The notes under the pieces: model-generated
Databases searched by the model: none
What the model was told of the DNA's origin: nothing
The model's input: only the letters and a program-made list of their open reading frames with translations
Shown: positions 1 to 13,900 of the stretch, piece by piece
How the letters are laid out: each line of letters begins with the position of its first letter
How positions within the stretch are numbered: the first letter of the stretch is position 1
Made by a program: the position numbers and the translations under genes
Assembly: GCA_964007475.1 (NCBI GenBank)
Contig: OZ023275.1
Span: forward strand, 33,584,029-33,648,028
Length of the DNA stretch: 64,000 nt
Source of the DNA: Hybos culiciformis
Lineage: Eukaryota; Arthropoda; Insecta; Diptera; Hybotidae
Reading direction: 5' to 3'

Positions 1-3000
1 AAATATGCAAAAAAAAACAGAGCAAACAATTAACATGATTATATTAATTGAGCTGAACACACCACTTATATATCATATACAATGTTTCTTTCGATTTCCT
101 GCCGGAGTTGTGAAGTTTTGAATTTTTGAATAGGTTTTTGAAAAAAACTTTATACAAAATCCATATATTATATGCAGGTGGTTTTGAAAAAACTGATAGA
201 AATTATTTATTGTCAAATACAAAGTCTATTGTAGGTATAAAAATTTATTATAGTAAAATGTAAACACACAGGAAAAAATTGTTTTTTCTATGAAAAAGAC
301 TTTTTTTTTAGTAAATTAAATCAACAGGTACCTACATATTATTTCCTTAATAAGGATTATAATTTCCTGGCATACCTATTTGCTTTTGTTTTTTTTTTAT
401 ACATATATATATTACAGTTCAAGTCTCCACCTAGTTTGATTGATTGACTTTTTCCTGTAATATATTTTAATTTGTTTAAAGAAAAACCTGTTGTCGTTAG
501 AAACCACAAGGATTTATTTTCTTTTATTTTATTTTTAACGAACAGTCATTCTTTATGGTTTAATGTTACCATTGTTGTATAATTTTTTTTTTTCTGTTAT
601 AACATTGAAGAAAATATGTATAAGGACATAGGTAATTTATGACTGAAATAGAAAATAATTTGTTTTTTTTTTTTTTTTAAATAAATATCAGTTATGATTA
701 TATGACAAATTTACGACTAAAGTCTTAATCACAATCCTGGTGTTTGTTTATAAAATATTTGCGATGGGAGTCGAAATCGATGATCTTTTGTCATTCGATT
801 AATTTAATACTGACAATGGTCATCATTATGCTTGATAGCTCGAATATTTCATTCTTTTGGTCCCGTTTTCCATCAAAAATGAAAAACGGATTATATATTT
901 TCATTTTCTGTCTGTATTATTGAAATATTTTTAAATATTTGAAAATAACAAAATGGAAGTAGCCCGATTGTGTCTAAGGATTCGGTATTAGAAAAAACAC
1001 AAAAAAGAAAGGATTTGACTAAGGATTTGACTAGGAGACTGCAAACGGATTTCGATGAAAGCTGCTATAAAAGAGCAAAGAGCGATAAAAAAATAAAAAA
1101 TATTCCGAAAATATTATAAATTCAAATGTCATACTTCATTTATGACTACTGTTCTGTATTTTTTTTATTTTCTGCCAGCCATTGGATTTGATTACTTCTT
1201 CTTTGCATTAAATTGAAAAACTTGTTAAAATGTTAACTATAAATAATTAAAACAAAACTTTTAAGTACAATTCAGAATTATTCAGATTACATTGACAAAA
1301 GGTAATAGGTTTCTTGTGGTACACTTATTCAAAAAATTTCTGATTGAGGTTAGTTTTATGTTATTTTATCTTTCATTAATTAATTGAATTTATGTCATTG
1401 AAAGAAGTGCTATTGTAAATTGAGTAGTAAAAATTATTTAAAAAATTAATAAATGACATAACTTTATCAAATACTTCTTCTGATAAATCTTAGTTAGACA
1501 TCGCAGTACAAGATAAAAGATTTTAATTGGAAAATTGAAAAATTATTTTATTATTTAAATAACTATAGCTAAGTAGAAATTTAAAATAAAAGCCATTATT
1601 ATTAATTTAACAATAATATTTTATACTTCTTTTTTTTTTTAATTATAAAAAGGATAATAAATTTCATAGTCAGATAATTTATTAAAATTAATTTTTCATT
1701 AAAGAAGATTATAAATATATTATTGTTAGAAAAAAAAAAAGTGTTAAATGATAATTATATGATAACAAAGATAATAATTTTAAATGTTAAAATATGTAAG
1801 CAAAATAAAACAAAAACCTTGTTATGAACCGTTGTAATATCTATCTATATATATTTTTTACAAATATATACATCGTTCCTTCCAATAAATAACGATCTTC
1901 GCATTAACGTCTGCTGGAGAGATGACTCTGAAATAAAACACAGTATACAAATAATATTCAATCTAGTTTGTGCTTATTTACAGGAACAGCATTAACGTGA
2001 AGTAATCCATTAAAACAATCTTAATGATTTAAAATTATTAAAATCTAATGTTTTTACATTAATTTATGCTAACGAAAATCTCAATTTTTCCATCAATTAT
2101 AAAAATATTAGTTGTAACAATACATTACATCTATATATGCCATAGTCTGTTGGCTATATTATCCTGATGTATACAACATATTTAATTGTAGTGTTGGATT
2201 TATTTTATATTTTCCCATCACTTTATATCCCTTGAAGGAAACTTAATCGAAATTATATAATTTACATATATTCAGAATAAATTAAAATTTAAGAAATTTA
2301 TTCCAAATTAAACATCAATATGCTTTTAAATTCAGAATAAAAACGATGAATTAATAATTTTATTTTATTTATTATCTACACATAATATTTAAATAATAGA
2401 ATAATATAGAGAATAATAATTTTTTTTTATGAAATGACGAGTATCTTGTTTATATTCTGATTGATTTAATTTTAATCCTTAGAATGGTGTGCTTATCATG
2501 TTAAGATTGATAAAATTTCATTATAATAGTGCCACTGGATCAATAAATAATTCATTTTATAAAATTAATATTTTTATGATTTCCTATTCAATTTTATAAT
2601 TATAATCTGTTAGAGACGATAAAATCGATTGGAATAGTTAACAACAATCTTCCATGGATACAGAACATATGTTGGTACATGCTTAATTTTTAAAGAATAT
2701 TACAAGCAAAAAAAAATTTTAAATGCAAATGGTTCTTTGGAGAGATGCAATCAGCAATTTGGTGTAATGTTTAGAAAATATTTAAGAAAACTAATGTCTA
2801 TTTCAGACATATTCTATTTTAACAGCATCATTCATATAGTGAAAACTTGGTTTTAATCATGAAATATTTTATAATTTATATAAATACAAACATAAATTTC
2901 TATATTGTTTTGTTTCTTGAACTTTAAAATTACTATTCTAATAAATTTCTTGCAAATAATTTTCAAGCTTGACATTTTCTTAAAAAATACGTAGATACTT

Positions 3001-5650
3001 TTTTTTTTAATTTAAATTTATGTGCGAAATTAAAAATTAGATAAAAATTTCAAGTTACAATAAAGCTTCCAAAGATTTTATTTAATTTAATTTTTGTTTA
3101 TCATTATTTATTTAAATTCTTAAAATAAAAAATCCCATTAAGAAAATTATCTATATACCTACATTAATTTTATTTAAATAAAATTAAAAATATATTATTA
3201 TAAGTAGGTACCTATACATATTTTTGAATCAATTTTTTTTTTATTTAAGATCATTATCGTTAAAATTATTAATCGCATCCTGAGAATAATACTGTATTAA
3301 GTATTAAAAAAAAAGGTTTTTACTTATTCCTTTTATATTTTACACCCTGCTTATACAGACGGAATTTCCATCGGTTGTTAACTATTTAGCCAACAACAGT
3401 AACAAAAAAATAATTTTCATTCTCTTGGAACTTAGAAAAAGGAGCTTTGTACGCAATTATCTAAAAAAGATGGATTTGGAAGTTACGACAGTATTATTCT
3501 CACATGCGAACACGATATATTAATTAAAATAATGATATCATGAGGATAATAGGATTTATTTATAAAAAAGTAATTTTCGAGAGCTTAAGCCACATTATCT
3601 TAAAAAGTATTCATACGACGTGCATATAATTTCTATAAAATATTCCAATATAATCTTCTTGATTCTTGATTTTTTTTGACATTTTATTGCTTTAAAATAA
3701 GTAATAATTCATAACATATTTTTATTTAAAAATTAAATTTTCTTCAATAAGAAAGATTAGTAAAGACAATAAAATTTGATTGTTCCTTTTCGTATTATTA
3801 TTATTACTCTAATTAGAATAATAAATTATATTATGATTTTTTTCGGAGACTTGCCACAATTAGTTCCAAAATTTATGAAAAAATCTGTCACTAGCGTTTA
3901 AATATATAATATTTTAATAATTTAATAATATATTAATAATTTAATTTTTTCAATAATATACCAGAAAACCAATTTCCTCTCACTTTACTTGAGTATGACA
4001 ATAGGTGACTGTTATCTGGCACTAAATTCTGATACTCAATTTCGGTTTATAATAAAAACCGACCTTATAACTTAGTAATAACTTAGTTTTCAAGTAATTT
4101 TAATAGAAAATGCCATCGAAGAACATGCCATCGAAGAACAAGTTCAAACAAATTGATTCATTGTAAGATTCTGGTATCACAAATTAAATTTTAAACATTA
4201 TTATCGTTGATAATTGAAATTATGTCGGAGGACAGCAATTTTTTTTTGTACAGTACATACATTTTGCTTAGTCATCTTTTCTTGTCAACATTATTTTATT
4301 ATCGAAACTATTAAATAAAATAAAAATAAATTCATTAATTTTATGATTATCGGAAAAATAAAAAAATTTTTGTTCTCTTACTTAAAAAAACTTTATGTTT
4401 AGATATTATCGTTATATGAGTGCTAGTTTGTTCCATATTCCGTAGTTCAAAAATTTAATGTTATTTTTCTATAAAGATTCTGAAAATAAATAAGTTTTAA
4501 AAATTCGACAACGACGTTCATAAATATTTATTTTTAAATTGAAATCGTTTAAAGGGGAATTAATTTAATTCTTTTAGTTGAAATTTTAGCTTAAAGTTTG
4601 ATGGAACAAAAAATTCTGAAGGCCTCATTTGACTTAAAGTGTATTATAGTTAAACGAAACTTATTAATATATAAAAACGAATAAGAAAATTATACAAACA
4701 AATTGTTAAAGTTCTTTATGTCCTTTTTTTATCACCTTTGTTTTTACTTTAAAAAACAAAAAAGAATTAAAAGAATAGAACGATTTTCATTTCCTTCAAT
4801 ACCATAATTATATAACGTGTTTTATTTAGCTTATATTACTATACACAGTGTTATGTAAGATTAAATAAATATTTCGAAAAATAAAAATAAAGGAGACTAT
4901 ATGGGTACAAAAAATAAATGAAAAAATTCACTCCTAACATTCCTGCCTTCAACATTTTAATGATAAATAACAATATGACATTGACCTCATTTGAGAATTT
5001 TTAAAGATAGTAGGTATGCTATATAAAGACGTTTTAAAGGTATTTTGTACAGTTCTACATAATATTAGGATATTTCTTCCCTTATTTTTAAAAGACAGAG
5101 AGACTTTATAATTTTTTCAATTAATTTATTATCTTACGTATAAATCTATCAATTAAAATAAATCTATAGCGTAAGAAAAATATACAATCCTCGTAAAAAT
5201 ATACAATGAATTCGTTACAATTTATATAAAAAGAATTTTTTTTTTATCTATGCATTAACAATTCTAAAATGTTCACTTATACAATATGTACGTATTCTAT
5301 TAGAGACTATTACTATGACGCTTCTATTCCCTCTGTAGCGCTCTCGAACAAACCATAATTTTGACTAAAGTCTTCGTCTGATGATCAATGTTTTGTATTA
5401 TTATTCTCACATTTTCATGTATTGAAGTTTAGTTGAATTTTGGATCATAAAGTTTGATTTTTTTTTTTATAATTACCATTAACAATACATATATCTCTTC
5501 ACTTCAATTTAAACTTTTTTTTTTCATTGAATTTTAAAAATGGTACACATCTGCCTTTTTAAGAATTAATGGAAAACTTTATTTTATTACTTTCTTTTGT
5601 CGCGGACAATAAATTCAATTTGTTTATTTTTTATTTTTTTCTCATTTCAG
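1..5650. other. A/T-rich stretch upstream of the receptor exons; no gene seen
   Basis: I see no supportable coding exon here. The receptor reading frame begins at 5651 just before transmembrane segment 2, so its N-terminal and TM1 exons must lie either upstream of the window or in short exons here that I could not recognise. The stretch is dominated by A and T runs. A 15-bp unit is repeated head-to-tail at 4110-4139, and a 12-14 bp repeat lies near 1008-1032. Part or all of this region may be an intron of the receptor gene, but that is inference. Confidence 0.5.
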
Positions 5651-5911
5651 GCATCACCCAATAACATCCTCCTAATTCACTTGAGTGTAACACAAACATT
5701 ATTATCAATAGTTTTTCTTGTATTCTCATTCCCACCGATATTTCATCATGGAATATGGATTGAATCCATACAATTTCCCTGTGACATAAATGGTTTCTTC
5801 CTAACTTTGCTCCATCCGTTAGCGTTATGGACAATTTGTGGTTTGAATTGTGATAGATTTTATGCTATTGCCATGCCATTACATTATAGTGCAATTGTGA
5901 CTAATAGAAAG
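5651..5911 (+). CDS. GPCR exon a: TM2, loop 1, TM3, DRF motif
   Basis: The acceptor is the AG at 5649-5650 after a T-rich tract, and the donor is the GTAAGC at 5912. The 261 nt encode 87 complete codons beginning A-S-P-N-N and ending T-N-R-K. The phase-0 start requires an upstream exon that ends on a codon boundary. The open frame continues upstream to 5597, but that part is hydrophobic T-rich intron translation with no receptor similarity. Confidence 0.88.
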
Positions 5912-8900
5912 GTAAGCCTTCAGAATAATTAATTTATCCATAGAATATTGTGTACAACATGTGCAAAGCTTTTAATTTATGAATTCTATTATTATTTTAA
6001 AACAATATAAAATATTCTTCACTACCAATGAAATGACTTGGAAATTTTTATGCGTTTTCTATCAATTAAATTTTCTTGCGTTATTTGCATTAAAATTCAT
6101 AATATCTAACATCCTAATAATGGGAAAAAAAATAGTAATTCATTATTATTTTCTATTATAATGCTGATTTATCGAGGTTGATCATAATACGTATACGTTA
6201 GAAAATTGATGTGTATATTGTGTAGATGAAGAAAGAAAAGTTTATTTAAATTTGTGCTCTGAAACAGTCATAATGGTCTTATTTAGAAAATTATGTATAT
6301 AGGCTATTGGCTATTATATAATTAATAATCATAAATACATAATTAACCTTTTCAAACTTTTTTCGTTTTTAATTTCCACCTTAACAGTTCTGTCACAGTA
6401 TAAAGGCATAATATGTATTTTTTAAACAATATTTTTGACAATAACGAATATTATTCCTTGAAAATCATAAAAATATGCATTAACCCAATAAAATCATGTA
6501 CCTATACATATGTACAGTATCTTTTTTTGGAAATATTGTTTTCTAAATAAAAACTTATGTTCTTATATATATAACATAATATATTTGGAGGTTATTTTAT
6601 ACTAAATTATGATGATGATGTAGTGTAGTGTACACACAAACAACATTTTTTTTTATGTGAAAGAAATTTATTATAAAATTTTAATAATCTTACAAGTAAC
6701 ATATCAAATTGCTAGAATTATTATAATTTAATACTTAATATAATATCTTTTCTTAATAAAATAATTAAAAAAAATAACAACAATTCAGATGCTCTGAAAT
6801 AATAATTTTCTATATTATTAAACATTAGATACTACATAAATTAAAATAAATTTGATTATTCAAAAAGGTATTTTTTGTTTAAAATTGAGTTGGAGGACAG
6901 CGTAATAGTATATTGTTAGATTATGTATATAATACTTCGCCAACTCCTCACTCTTACTGAAGGTAATGAACAAATATATTCTTTGTACATCGAAACAACA
7001 TTTCTCGCTACTTAATTATAAATTTATATTTAGAATTTTTAAATTTATAAACATGTCATTTGGAAAAAATTTGAAAAATTTTGAAGTGAAAATACCTTAT
7101 ATATAAAAAAAAAATTCATTTCATTAATTGCCCATTACTTGTAATTGTTTTCCTTTTTTTACTATCTCCTATTTTATTATGATAATGTAATTAAAGAATT
7201 TGAAAAGAAACAAAAAATTTAATAATAATAATAAGAATATCATTTTTTACTTCAATTGACATTGCATGACGTCTTTTGGTTTTTGGGTGTATCGTCGTTA
7301 TTATACTCTTAACTCTATCCACATTCTATTATTTGTATATTCGTTTTATATGTATACGCTGCTATATTTTTTATTTATTAATTTAATATCAAATCGAATT
7401 GAAATGTACCTACTTATTTAAGTTTTAGTATTATTATTGAATAGAAAATATAATATAATATATTTTCTCGTAATAATCTAGGTCATTATCAATCAATGAT
7501 TAATTTATTAGTTTTTATTTTGTCATAACTGCTTTCATGTCTAAAACATATATTCTTAGTTTATGTAGAAAGAATAAGAACTATGAAAAAAAAAAAACAA
7601 TTTGCCCTTGAATTTTTATTACAAGTTCATTTTTTCGATTGAAATTATATATATCCACTATTTTGAAGAAATTCATCGTTAAGTTATTTTCTAATCAAAA
7701 AGAAAATAAAAACTTAGGTAATGGAAAATTATATGAATTTCAAATGAAAAAGAATTATTTTTGTTCTAATAATAATTATTATTATTATTATTATTGTTAT
7801 TTTTATTAATTATATTCAATATTTGAGCTTATTTATTTATTAATTTTTTTTTTTTTTAGAATTTAATAAAAATAACTTCACGGAGAAATTCATTTTAATT
7901 TTAATTTAAAAGTTAATCAATATCACCATGAGTTATAGTTTTATTTTTCAAAGTGTACCTACTCTTCTTAAGGTCATCTTTGAAATGAATATTGTAATTA
8001 TATACTTTTAATATGGTTGTACAATAAATCGAATTGTTCTAAAAATATAATAAAAATGTTTTACCCATTTAATAAGGATCAGAGTTTATTAGGGAGAACA
8101 TTTGAAAAAATATTTTAAATTCGTTTAGGTATATATTATTTAATTTTAAATCCTATTGAAAAATAACTGAAATTACAGAATCGATCATAACAGAAAACTA
8201 TACAAATCCTCATTAAATACCGAAAAGTTTTCAAACGATGATTTGTATGACCGATAAAATATACCATGAATAAAAATATTATAATATACCGAGGATAAAT
8301 AATTTAATTATCTAAATAAACTTAATTGAATTATTCATAATAATGTGTTAATTTTTTTTTTGTGTTAGGTTATAACTGGCTTGATAAGTGGTTGGATAGT
8401 AATATTTTCATTAACCATACCACCATTTTTTAAAGTGGCACCGTATACATTTAGTACAAATATGACAGCATGCATACCCAATTTTGCAACACTAAACTCA
8501 TTATGGTATGCAATAGTATTTACTTTCGTTACTGTAATTATTCCAGGAATTGTAATTATAGGTTGTAATATTAAGGTAAGATTTTATTTCTTTTAAGCAC
8601 TTAAAGTTGTAATATAGAATTAAATGTTATTATAAAGGTACAATTTTATTTTTTACACAATTTATTAAAAAGAAGACAACCATTATTTGGCTGAAAAATA
8701 ATACCGACAATTACATTCCTATAATATATACTAAGAGTTAATTGTTGGAATTTTTGGTTTATAAATGAAAACATAAGTTGTTAATATTGTAATATTTACC
8801 AAGGCCGATCTATTTATATAAATTTTTTTTGTTTCACATTTTTATTAAATGTAATACCAAATTATCAATATTTTAAAAATAATTCATTCAATTTTCTTAA

Positions 8901-10895
8901 AAAGGTTTTAATGATAGCACGTTATCATAGGCATAGAATTGCAGCTGCAATTTATGAAGTCACACTTTCAGCTCAAGTGACAATAACACATCAGCGTAAT
9001 CCATTTTTTGTGCCTACCGTTACAGCACCAAGTGCAGGTGGTCCAAAATTTCGATCGCGTAGTCCAATAGCATCAGTACTACAATTAGCTGGTTCATTTG
9101 TAATATTATACTTACCATATTACATATCAATCATATGGGATACTGTAGCAGTCCAAGTCTATGGCACCAATGTGCCAGAAAATTTAAATAAGACTAAAGA
9201 ATATTTAATATTAGTTGCACAATCATTATTAACCAGCTCAACAATTTTCAATGCAATATTGTATGGACTTAAAAGTAAGACAATACGTAAAACATTCCAA
9301 AATTATTGGCGTAAACAGAGAACGAAAAATGAAATAAATCAAGAAATACAGGCTAGAACTCCATCAACATGTGGTTCAAGACGTCCGTCTGTAACTAATA
9401 TTGGTTTCTTAACACGTCCATTGTTGCAGCGTCGACTGTCAGAAACATTAATAGACTTTAATCGTTCAAGTAGTGGTAATGGATTTTCTAATGGTATTCA
9501 TCATCATCGAGCTAAAATGAAACGAATAGCGTCTGAATTGACATGGCGACCAATAAGTCTGACATTTGCTGGTCTAGAAAGTCCAACTGCCTCACGTTCA
9601 GTAAAAATTCAACCACTAGCACATACATCAAGTTGTAATACTTTACAAGTTCCGACGACTGATACAGAAATGATTTCCGAAGCTGATAAAGAGCTTTACG
9701 AGTCAGTTAGAAAATCATTCCGAGCTGCCAAATTGACTGAAAATCCTAGAAAATCAATTAATTATCCATTAGGTAATAATAAAATTTTTAGTTTAATACA
9801 AAAATAACTCTAAACCGAACCAGAAAATGGAAAAGCTAGTTACAGTTTCCATTTAAATCCCATAAAAGTTCTGTGTCTATAATAATATTTTTGAATTCTA
9901 GCTTCTTGAATCTTGAACATGCTTTACTTGAAAATAATTCCTCAAAAAATATCTTCTGTGTCTTTTATATATATTTTTTAAATTTTCTTTATTAAAATAA
10001 GTATTTATAAATATTTTTTATTCATTTAGGCACTGATACTGATAATAGCATTTCTGACAATGAAGGTACTACCTGCACTTCATCACATCAGGAAATTTTA
10101 AGCGCAACAAAATCTTCAAATCCTTTGGGAGCTGCAAATTATTTATTACATAAAGTTTTACGGTTAGATAATCATCAGCATACAAAAAGACTTAAAAATC
10201 TCAACCACAATAACAATAATTATAATAATAGTAGTAATAATAATATTATTTTAACTGATAATAAACGAACAGTATTCAATTCGCCAATGACATCTCCAAG
10301 AATTTTAATAACGAGAGCATTTTCTGATGACAGTGAAAGTAAGACACCATCACTGCCGGGAAGTCCAGCTAAAGATATGAAAGCTCATCGCCAATATTCA
10401 TCTTCAACTAATATAACAGAAAAATCATCATCTATTTGGAAAGATAACAATAATTTCGAAAGAGCCAGAGATAATGACATTGAAACCAAAAAACAAGATC
10501 AGAACGATTCTTTGGATAATAACCAGGAATGTAATTTTAATAAAAATCAAATTTTGAGCGGAGATGTGGATAGCAGTGAATGTGATTCCAAGCGGATTGA
10601 TATAACTAGTGGCAGTAATTCAACAACATTATCCGAGTTGTCACATAGAAAATATTCATCAATGGAAGAGACAAGTTGTTATAGCAAAGATTATGATTCA
10701 GCGACTGAAGAACAATTATTATTGTCATGGCCAACAACTAGAAAGAAAATGAAAATTTATAATTCTGGTGGCGGTACAATTAGGGTAAAACATGGTAGTA
10801 CACTCGGCAGCGGTATAGACAACAGTAAAAACGGTTTATATCGTCCCAGTCCATTGTTTAATGATCGCTGTGAAGAACCAGAGGTCATTTTGTAG
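5651..10895 (+). CDS. Class A (rhodopsin-like) orphan GPCR, 5'-incomplete, four exons
   Basis: Spliced CDS: 5651-5911, 8369-8575, 8905-9772, 10030-10895, giving 733 codons plus TAG. All junctions are GT-AG; the first two introns are phase 0 and the last is phase 1. The model starts just before TM2. It includes TM3 with its conserved Cys (codon 5780-5782), a DRF variant of the DRY motif (5852-5860) followed by YAIAMPLHY, TM4, an extracellular loop 2 Cys (8471-8473) beside an N-M-T glycosylation site, TM5, TM6 with LYLP in place of CWxP, and TM7 with NAILY in place of NPxxY (9250-9264). The tail is about 455 residues, rich in Ser, Asn and basic residues, and presumably cytoplasmic. The family is a plasma-membrane receptor coupling a ligand to G proteins. 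I do not recognise the ligand or a specific orthologue. The N-terminus and TM1 are missing from the model. Confidence 0.88.
7768..7796. repeat. (TTA)n trinucleotide microsatellite in GPCR intron
   Basis: About nine uninterrupted TTA/ATT units lie in the 2.46-kb intron between receptor exons a and b. Confidence 0.85.
8369..8575 (+). CDS. GPCR exon b: TM4, loop 2 cysteine, TM5
   Basis: The acceptor AG is at 8367-8368 (TGTGTTAG) and the donor GTAAGA at 8576. Sixty-nine complete codons run from V-I-T-G-L to C-N-I-K. They hold TM4 (GWIVIFSLTIPPFF), an extracellular loop with N-M-T and a Cys, and most of TM5 (IVFTFVTVIIPGIVIIG), which includes the usual TM5 proline. The exon sits 2,457 bp downstream of exon a. 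Confidence 0.88.
8905..9772 (+). CDS. GPCR exon c: end of TM5, loop 3, TM6, TM7, proximal tail
   Basis: The acceptor AG is at 8903-8904, and the donor reads AG|GTAATA at 9773. The exon encodes the cytoplasmic end of TM5 (RYHRHRIAAAIYEV), intracellular loop 3, TM6 (SFVILYLPYYISIIWD), TM7 (LLTSSTIFNAILYG) and a basic helix-8-like stretch (KSKTIRKTFQNYWRKQ). About 170 residues of Ser/Arg-rich tail follow. The exon ends with one base of a Gly codon, completed by the GC that opens exon d. If the donor is not used, translation runs to the TAA at 9805-9807. Confidence 0.87.
10030..10895 (+). CDS. GPCR exon d: long Ser/Asn-rich C-terminal tail
   Basis: The acceptor AG is at 10028-10029 after TTTATTTTTATTCATTT. 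The exon opens with two bases that complete the split Gly codon, then T-D-T-D-N-S-I-S-D-N-E-G in frame up to the TAG at 10893-10895. It encodes about 288 residues of low complexity, including an Asn/Tyr/Ser run near 10207-10240 and many Ser/Thr positions. No transmembrane segment is present. Assignment to the receptor rests on exact phase agreement with exon c and the short 257-bp intron. It has not been confirmed by a transcript. Confidence 0.75.
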
Positions 10896-10907
10896 GAAAT
10901 TGAGCTT

Positions 10908-10913
10908 AATAAA
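10908..10913 (+). terminator. Candidate polyadenylation signal AATAAA of the GPCR gene
   Basis: A canonical AATAAA starts 13 bases after the stop codon. It is the nearest signal and could serve the mRNA, but such hexamers are frequent by chance in DNA this rich in A and T, and longer 3' UTRs are possible. Confidence 0.35.
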
Positions 10914-13900
10914 GTATTTTGATATAGAATTTAAAACTTTTACATTATATATATATACAACTTATAGTTTGTAGCATTTAATTAGCGAAATTAATTCAAT
11001 TTTATGACAAAATGAAAAGACAATGATAACTGAAATCAACTACGTTTTATGTATATACTCGTACAGTTATATTTATTTTTAGATAAGAAACACCATAAAT
11101 TTATTGATTTATTAATTTAATCATATTGATGATAATTAATAAAAATTAATCCATGATTCATAACTTGAAGTACCAAAACATACCAGTAGAATGCAGTAAA
11201 ATATGAAAAGTAGAGGCATAAAAAATTATCATATACCATCTTCAGTTTAAAAATGAGTATAATAAAGAGTCAAGAAAAGATAAAAATAATTACTCAAAAT
11301 CGATTAGTCATTGTTATTAAATTACCTTACAGTAATTAACTGATTATGTTCAGTATAATCATTTGAATTTTAATAATTAATAATATAATACTTTCATGTC
11401 GTATTGAAAATTGTTTTCGACATAACACTATTATTGTCGACATCCTTTGTTACTTAATCAAAAATTTTAAATTTAATTAAATTTACATTTTTTAAACGGA
11501 AGAATGAGCTGCCAGTTAGCTATAGTTTATATCATTAACTAATTTTTTTTTAGATAAATTTCTTATGATGGTTTGGTTTTACTATATGATATTATTCAGA
11601 TAAAAACGATAATTTAATTTCTTTCACAGAAGAATATTTCAATCCAATTATAATTTTTTAGTTTTTTCAACATTGTGATAAAATCTTTTTTTTTTCTCTT
11701 GATAAACACATTATTTTATTTTTTTTATAACTAAAGTTCAAGAAAAATACAGATAATAAGTTTAAAGTGGTTACTATTTTCCAGAATCAAATTATGTTGA
11801 ACATATTATACATTTTAACTATGTTTTTTTTTAGCTCTAAAAATATGTACATGAAATAAAATTAAAAGAAAAATTGCAACAGGAAAATAAATTGGTATAT
11901 ACATAGTTGTTAGCTTAAGTACATAGGTTAGATGGATTTTTATATGATGAAGGAACATTTATTATTTTAGAATACGTAACTTTGGTATTTCAATGATGTT
12001 GATTTAAAAATGAAAATTTTTTTCCTACAAATGTGAATATCAGACGAAGAAATATAAAGCAAAGAAGATTTTTTTACGTTTGAAAAAATATATACTATAA
12101 ACTTTAAGAGTATATTAATGAAGACTTTTTTATTAGTATCTTTTTCTTTAGAAAATTTTAGTTGTTTGATATTTTTAATAAATACGATTTCAACTTGCAA
12201 GAGTTCTCTCAGCAAGTTAAAACATTTAATTGTAGATATTTAGAAATTCACTTGACATCCATAATAAATTTATTTTCCGTATCATCTGCAGAGTTTTAAA
12301 AATATTTTCATACAAATCTCAGCCTGAGGGTACGATTAAGCTGATCCATCAACTAAGGTAAAGAGCTGGAATACTCGCCTATAGGAGAATATGATTTTCA
12401 ATTGATCTGCAGTGTTCACTAGATTTTAAGTGAAGTTGATGAATTATTGAATTTAAATTTTTGAATTATCAGTAATATTTGAACAAAGTTCGCAAATTGG
12501 AAATTTTATTTACGAAAAAAAAAAAACATATTCTTTATAAATATATGAAATTTGTAAATTAATATAAAAAGAAACTAAATATTTATATACAAACGGATGA
12601 GAGAATGATATTATTCAATGTCTACAAGAAATTTGAAAGAAATGGACTTGTTTTTATTTCTCTCAGCTGACGATACACATCAACTTTAAAGGATCTTAAA
12701 TATTTACTTAAAATTATAAACAAAAATAAAAGACAAATATTTAATCCTTGGAGATACAAAAAAATACAAATTTAAACACATGGTGGTGAATAAAAATTTA
12801 TATATTTACAATATGACAAATTTTATATATTTTCAGAAAATTATTCCAACAAAATAAAAAAAATTATATGTAAAAAAAAAGTAGGTAACCACAATAAAAG
12901 ATGCAAAGGATATAATTTTCCAAATTATTAACATAAAAATTTACAAACAATGAAACCATATTTTTAATGTACAAAATCAAAAAACAAATCAATAGTTAAA
13001 AAAAATAGGGTAAATTTTTCAATATAAACAAAAGCATAAAAAAATTCTTAGTAGATACAATTTGTGGAATCTCCAATTTTCGATCAATGAATTTATTTTC
13101 TCAGTTTCAACCTCTTTTTAGTACGAAAACCATAAATTGAAACTGTTTTAATTATGTATCGGCGAAAAAAGTTTTCATAATATTGATAGAAAAGACAAAA
13201 TTGAAAAGTTGATTGAGAAATTATGAGTAGATTTAATTTCTTATGTCTTTTAAGTTAATTTAAATCATTTAATACAGCTTTAATTCAACATGGTTAGAAG
13301 ATTTGGAGATTTTACACCATTCTACTATTAACGGATCCTTAAAATGTTAAATGTCTAATTAAAAAAAATGCTCTATCTATGGCATAATATTTTTGATATA
13401 AAAAAATATTAAGGTGAACAATCATATATAAAAATGATTGATTGTTGTAGAATTCGTTATGTACACAGACAAAATGTATTTAAGATAAGATTAGTACGTA
13501 TAAATTATATTTTTTATTTTTCTGAAATCTATATGAAGTAAGAAAAGCTAGTAAAATGAAATAGAATAGTAAAAATGTAGAACATGAACTACGAACTCCT
13601 TTTCCACATTTCGATTTAGCTACTTCAAAAGATTTTAACAATCTATCTTTACTAATACATAAAAATGTTCATCAACAATTATTTTTAACTCCCAATCCGA
13701 ATCCTTGGTTAAATCGGGGTCCAACCATTTTTTATGTTCCTTTAATTAGAATTTATCTACTCACACATTAATTTTCACCAAAATGGATTAAAATTTCTTA
13801 AAATTTATATGAAAATCATTACACTCTTTCTTGGCTGGTTGAGAGCTCTTAGAATAGCATTAGCTGAGTAAGATGAACAATATTAGGCCTATTTTGGCAT

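Noticed and set aside
4110..4162. Short ORF M-P-S-K-N repeated, followed by GTAAGA
   Set aside because: The 15-bp tandem repeat explains the peptide. Splicing here would leave two bases, which does not match the phase-0 start at 5651, and there is no TM1.
5597..5650. N-terminal extension of the GPCR frame (M-S-R-T-I-N-S...)
   Set aside because: It is the T-rich tract and AG of a splice acceptor translated in frame; the receptor homology starts exactly after the AG.
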